A stretch of DNA of 54,578 nt. It comes from Candidatus Nitrosopumilus salarius BD31 (GTDB lineage Archaea > Thermoproteota > Nitrososphaeria > Nitrososphaerales > Nitrosopumilaceae). Below are positions 51,073 to 54,578 of the stretch, piece after piece. Numbering within the stretch: the first letter of the stretch is position 1; every line of letters begins with the position of its first letter. The translations under genes were made by a program, and so were the position numbers. The stretch covers positions 1 to 54,578 of the forward strand of contig NZ_AEXL02000087.1 in the NCBI RefSeq assembly GCF_000242875.2, in the 5' to 3' direction. A model generated the notes under the pieces. The model had not been told where the DNA came from, did not search any database, and saw only the letters and a list, made by a program, of their open reading frames with translations.

Positions 51073-51927
51073 TTATTGCGCTAAGACATTCACAATATCT
51101 GATTTGGTGATAATTCCCACCAGTTTTGATTTGTTGACTACTGGAAGTCCACTAATGTCATATTTGATCATCAGTGTTATTGCAATCTTTACGTCCTTGT
51201 TCATTTCTACTGTAATTGGGTTTGGTGACATTATGTCTGTGGCATGAAATGGAAACAAGTAACTCATTTGATTTGAATGTATTTCTTCTAAACCTTTTTT
51301 GAATTTATATTCCTGCACTTCTTTTGGGTCTGCAGATTCTGCAATCCATTGTGGAATCTTTGCTGGTACGAAATCCCTGAACGTAATTACTCCTACTGGT
51401 TTCTGGTTTCTTTTTATGATGACTCTGGAGATTCCATACTTTATCAATAAACTTTCAACATAAAGTATGGGATCACTTGGTTGTGCAGTGATTACTTCCT
51501 TTTTCATTATTTCTGAAGTTTTTATTTGCGTGGATTCTTTTGTAAGGAACACTTTGACAAGATCTGTTTCTGTTACAATCCCGTTCAGTGTTTTATCCTC
51601 ATTTACAACAATTACTAGACTAATTCTATGTTTTTTCATCATTTTTGCACATTCTTGGACTGAATTTTCCTTAGTCAATACAAATATTTTTTTTTGAATG
51701 AATTCTTTTGCTTTTACTGAGTTAATCGGTTTTGTACCTAATTCATAAATTTTTTTAGCAATGTCTCTCTCAGTGATTACCCCCACTGGTGTTTTTTTAT
51801 CTAGAATTATCACTCGTTTTACCTTGTTTTTTAACAAAATTTCTCTTGTTTTCATTAGAGTGGCGTTTGGACTTACGGTAATTGGCTTTGAAATAAACTC
51901 CGATAATCTCAAATCTTTTACGTCCAC
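51073..51927 (-). CDS. Four-CBS-domain protein
   Basis: The 284-aa protein carries four CBS motifs in two pairs: GVITERDIAKKI, GIVTETDLVKVF, GVITFRDFVPAK and GIITKSDIVNVL mark their ends. The start codon is GTG. No catalytic domain is attached, so it is a pure nucleotide-sensing module. It lies between two UspA genes on the opposite strand. Confidence 0.85.
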   Translation of the reverse strand: MDVKDLRLSEFISKPITVSPNATLMKTREILLKNKVKRVIILDKKTPVGVITERDIAKKIYELGTKPINSVKAKEFIQKKIFVLTKENSVQECAKMMKKHRISLVIVVNEDKTLNGIVTETDLVKVFLTKESTQIKTSEIMKKEVITAQPSDPILYVESLLIKYGISRVIIKRNQKPVGVITFRDFVPAKIPQWIAESADPKEVQEYKFKKGLEEIHSNQMSYLFPFHATDIMSPNPITVEMNKDVKIAITLMIKYDISGLPVVNKSKLVGIITKSDIVNVLAQ

Positions 51928-52084
51928 AAAAACACTGTTTTTTTAATTTGATAAATATGTCACTAACGATATCACTGTTGAAAATCATATTTGGTAATTA
52001 TTGAAAAGATATTTACTTCCATTTTATATGGGATAGATATGAATAATCTTCAAAAATTATCATTCCTAGGGTCTGTTGAAAATT

Positions 52085-52516
52085 ATGTTTAAGAATATCC
52101 TTGTACCTTTTGATCTGTCTAGTCAGTCTACAAGGGCTTTTAAAATGGCATTAGATATTGCAAAAAAATATGATTCTAAAATTACATTACTTACTTGCAT
52201 TGAGGGTGATGCCTGGCATCACAAATATTACGATGCAAGAGCTGATTCTGAACTAATTAAAAAGCAGAAAAAAGTCTCGAAAAAACACCTTGAAGATCTA
52301 GAATCTTTAGCATCTAAAAACAATGTTTCTATCTCTTCTAGTATTATTACTTCAAAATCCGTGGTTAATGATATTGTTACATTTGCAAAATCTCGTAAAC
52401 ATGATCTTGTTGTAATTGGCTCTCATGGACGAACCGGTCTTGACAAGCTACTTTTAGGTAGTGTTGCAAACGGCGTATCTCAAAGAATAAGGTGTCCTGT
52501 GCTTATTGTCAAGTAA
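52085..52516 (+). CDS. Universal stress protein (UspA family), second copy
   Basis: From ATG 52085 (MFKNILVPFD) the protein has 143 aa; a TTG at 52076 adds three. The ATP motif GSHGRTGLDKLLLGSVANGV is intact. It is related to but diverged from the copy at 50594 (the helix following strand 1 differs, and an H/D-rich loop DAWHHKYYDARAD is present). It is encoded 13 bp upstream of the malate dehydrogenase gene. Confidence 0.88.
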   Translation: MFKNILVPFDLSSQSTRAFKMALDIAKKYDSKITLLTCIEGDAWHHKYYDARADSELIKKQKKVSKKHLEDLESLASKNNVSISSSIITSKSVVNDIVTFAKSRKHDLVVIGSHGRTGLDKLLLGSVANGVSQRIRCPVLIVK

Positions 52517-52529
52517 ATCTGTGGTGTAA

Positions 52530-53438
52530 TTGATTTCAATTATAGGTAGCGGCCGAGTTGGCAGTTCTATTGCATTTCTTTGCATGTCTCATGTTTTAGA
52601 TGATGTTTTACTAGTTAACCGTAATGAAAATAAAGCGATAGGTGAAGCATTGGATATCTCCAATGCAATTCCTTCTAATTCTGAGTTTTCTATCCGAGGA
52701 ACATCTGATTATTCAAAAATTATTGGCTCCAAAATTGTTGTAATCACTGCAAGCACAGGTGTGTACTTGAAAAATAGATCTGAAAATATGACATCTCAGG
52801 TAGATACTATTCGAGATATCGCAAAAAAAATAAAACAATATTGTCCCAATGCCATAATTTTATTAATTTCAAATCCACTAGATGTTCTAACATATGTTTT
52901 TCAAAAAGCAACTTTATTTCCTCGATTCAAAGTAATAGGGATTGCTTCTAGTTTAGATTCCAGCAGGTTCAGATACTTGATTTCCAAAAAATTTGCTATG
53001 CCTCAATCATTGATTTCTAATGCACTTGTTATTGGTGAACATGGTGATTCCATGATTCCTATCTTTTCTGGTGTTTCTGTTGATGGTAATGCATTATCCT
53101 CTATGCTCGATGCTACTGAAAAAATTACCATGACAAATGAAATTCGGAATTATTGGAAGAAATTAAGAATCTACAAGAGTCGTTCTCAATTTGGCATTGC
53201 CAAACAAACCTATGATGTAATTGAAACTATTCTTAACTCAAAAGAAATTCTTATTCCTGCTTCTATAGTTCTTGAAGGTGAATATGGTGAAAATAATGTT
53301 GCGATGGGCATTCCTGTTAAAATCGATAAAAATGGAGTTTCTGAAATTCAAATTATTACACTTGATGAATCTGAATCTAATTTAATTAGGGCATCGTCCA
53401 AAAAGATTAAAGATCAACTAAGTTCATTGAGTATCTAA
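52530..53438 (+). CDS. mdh: Malate dehydrogenase (LDH/MDH family)
   Basis: The 302-aa enzyme has the NAD motif ISIIGSGRVGSSIAF, the substrate Arg in LKNRSEN, the segment LLISNPLDVLTYVFQKAT, and the catalytic His in VIGEHGDSMIPIFS. The Arg at the specificity loop favours malate over lactate. The start is TTG 52530. It converts malate and oxaloacetate in the C4 part of central metabolism. Overlap with the convergent gene is 4 bp. Confidence 0.88.
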   Translation: MISIIGSGRVGSSIAFLCMSHVLDDVLLVNRNENKAIGEALDISNAIPSNSEFSIRGTSDYSKIIGSKIVVITASTGVYLKNRSENMTSQVDTIRDIAKKIKQYCPNAIILLISNPLDVLTYVFQKATLFPRFKVIGIASSLDSSRFRYLISKKFAMPQSLISNALVIGEHGDSMIPIFSGVSVDGNALSSMLDATEKITMTNEIRNYWKKLRIYKSRSQFGIAKQTYDVIETILNSKEILIPASIVLEGEYGENNVAMGIPVKIDKNGVSEIQIITLDESESNLIRASSKKIKDQLSSLSI

Positions 53439-54316
53439 TTTTTGAGTTCTTCAAATAGTTTCTGATGCTTATTGCAAAATTTTTTGTTTTCAATTTGAGT
53501 ATGAAAAAGATCTTTTTGCCAATGTGCATTATATAATCTACAATCTGAATTATCGCAGAATGCATCTCCTGTTTCATAATACATTATTGCCTGTAAAATA
53601 TACCCCTTTGCAATTTCAGATAATCTCGAATCATGATATTCTAAAAATTCACCTTTGTATTTTTTTTTCAATTCTTCAATTTTTTCGTCTGTAAACTCTG
53701 TCATTAGTTCCAAATAGTACTTTTTTGGTTTTGCAGGTGCCTCTATCATTCCTGTCGTTGAAATAATCATCGGATTTGATCCAATTAATGCTCTTGCGTG
53801 ATATCTAAAATCACCATCATCAAATGTACATGTAATTTTATTTGTAAAAATGATATGGAGCGTATAAAGATCATTTTCATTTATTGGGATAAATTCGGCA
53901 ACTTTCTTATGGAATTCAAATCCATCATATAGTATCTTCTCCTCATTTTCTGACATGTCTGTATTTTCTATTTCAATTTTTATTTCCTCCACTGTTGGTG
54001 TGTGTTTTTGAAATGGGTTTTTCAAATCAAATATTCTGGTACTTGCAATCTCTTCGAATTTTCTTTCATCAAGATTTTTGAAGAAATTGTCTCTTATTTC
54101 CACTGTTACTGGAAATGTGTTGATGATGAATTTCTTTATTTCTACTATCTGAATTTCGGGAACAGTGGGCTCATCATACAGAATAATTTTAGAAATTTTC
54201 AACAAAAAAGATACGTTTTGATGATTTATCTTTCTAACGTCTAATTTTTTTAAAGGATTAGACGAATTTTGTATATAAACAACTTCCAAACCCCTTCCAC
54301 ATACAGAACATTGCAA
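53435..54316 (-). CDS. Hypothetical protein, possible DUF6775-type metalloprotein
   Basis: The 293-aa protein has an N-terminal CxxC (MQCSVCGRG) and a mixed alpha/beta middle. At the C-terminus, Cys/His residues in CDNSDCRLYNAHWQKDL and KFCNKHQ resemble the closing segment of archaemetzincin-like and DUF6775 proteins. No HExxH is visible, only EFHKKV, so protease activity is unproven. The family name is from memory of the C-terminal motif and is uncertain. Confidence 0.55.
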   Translation of the reverse strand: MQCSVCGRGLEVVYIQNSSNPLKKLDVRKINHQNVSFLLKISKIILYDEPTVPEIQIVEIKKFIINTFPVTVEIRDNFFKNLDERKFEEIASTRIFDLKNPFQKHTPTVEEIKIEIENTDMSENEEKILYDGFEFHKKVAEFIPINENDLYTLHIIFTNKITCTFDDGDFRYHARALIGSNPMIISTTGMIEAPAKPKKYYLELMTEFTDEKIEELKKKYKGEFLEYHDSRLSEIAKGYILQAIMYYETGDAFCDNSDCRLYNAHWQKDLFHTQIENKKFCNKHQKLFEELKN

Positions 54317-54391
54317 ATAGCATTTTCAGATAATTCAACTAAAATAGAAGTCATAGGAACATGTCTTATTTGAGATGATTAATTCGGAAAA

Positions 54392-54578
54392 ATGAAAACT
54401 AGACTATTGATAATTACTGGAATTTCGATAACTGTCTTCTTAATGGGGGTAATTGCATATCCGACTATTAATGAAGTGACATTTGATGATGATTTCTCAC
54501 ATGATATTCCAACTGCTCTAGATGATACTCCGCCTTTAGAAACAGAACCTGTACGTACTATTTCTGATACTCCGGAAA
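54392..54578 (+). CDS. Partial single-helix exported protein (N-terminus)
   Basis: ATG 54392 opens a frame that continues to the window edge (62 codons). The start encodes an N-terminal membrane helix or signal (MKTRLLIITGISITVFLMGV), followed by an acidic, Pro/Thr-rich linker. The rest of the protein lies beyond the window; no function can be given. Confidence 0.6.
   Translation, partial: MKTRLLIITGISITVFLMGVIAYPTINEVTFDDDFSHDIPTALDDTPPLETEPVRTISDTPE

Noticed and set aside
1-54578. CRISPR arrays, insertion sequences and tRNA genes
   Set aside because: No regularly spaced repeats with spacers, no transposase ORF with terminal inverted repeats, and no tRNA T-loop (GGTTCRAATCC-like) in the intergenic regions were seen by eye. 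A dedicated search could still find a divergent tRNA.

Overview
The window is low-GC archaeal DNA and fits a marine ammonia-oxidising archaeon (Nitrososphaerota/Thaumarchaeota, Nitrosopumilus-like). Supporting genes are transcription factor B, aIF1/SUI1, an Alba protein, deoxyhypusine synthase, an ESCRT-III/CdvB homologue, a Y-family polymerase with a PCNA-box tail, three F420-synthesis genes, an exosortase-family membrane protein, proteins carrying the IPxWIKNNAKWW repeat, and an archaeal-type RNase P RNA. Many genes appear leaderless: a TATA-like box lies 25-29 nt before the likely start codon, and TTG or GTG starts are common. No tRNA, rRNA, CRISPR array or insertion sequence was seen.

Layout. 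1-1995: end of an integrated element (truncated acidic ORF, small ribbon-helix-helix-like protein, unknown 188-aa protein, tyrosine recombinase) abutting the 3' end of a UPF0148 gene. 1996-13.6 kb: information processing (SUI1, TFB), F420 (cofD-cofC), two large surface proteins, RNase P RNA on the minus strand at 8090-8373, a methyltransferase and a geranylgeranyl-reductase-family flavoprotein. 13.6-24.4 kb: DUF99, two NAD(P) oxidoreductases, small zinc-finger proteins, a DsbA-like oxidoreductase with a CSCG membrane partner, an archaeosortase split by a -1 frameshift, Dpo4, CdvB, a secreted Ala/Lys-rich helical protein and a winged-helix protein.

24.4-30.5 kb is the least ordinary stretch. 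It holds cysteine-rich mini-proteins, an Asp-rich 38-aa ORF, a secreted calcium-repeat protein with HExxH and Cys/His repeats, two exported proteins bracketed by an exact 39-nt direct repeat, and an Alba protein with a long tandem-repeat Pro/Glu tail. 30.5-54.6 kb returns to core metabolism and chromosome biology: LysE, PAC2, deoxyhypusine synthase, inositol-phosphate synthase, nitrilase, SMC, an orphan peptide-type ABC ATPase, ergothioneine genes egtD/egtB, prolyl-tRNA synthetase, a SerB-like phosphatase, cofE, PHP, Lrp-type RAM, tusA-cysteine synthase, thioredoxin reductase, alternating CBS and UspA genes, and malate dehydrogenase.

How it fits together. CofD, CofC and CofE cover the main steps of F420-type cofactor synthesis. 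TusA, cysteine synthase, EgtB/EgtD, TrxB and DsbA point to sulfur handling and redox protection. SMC, CdvB, Alba and Dpo4 serve the chromosome and cell division. Exported proteins and the broken archaeosortase concern the cell surface. At least eight very small Cys/His proteins suggest a sizeable set of mini zinc-finger proteins of unknown role.
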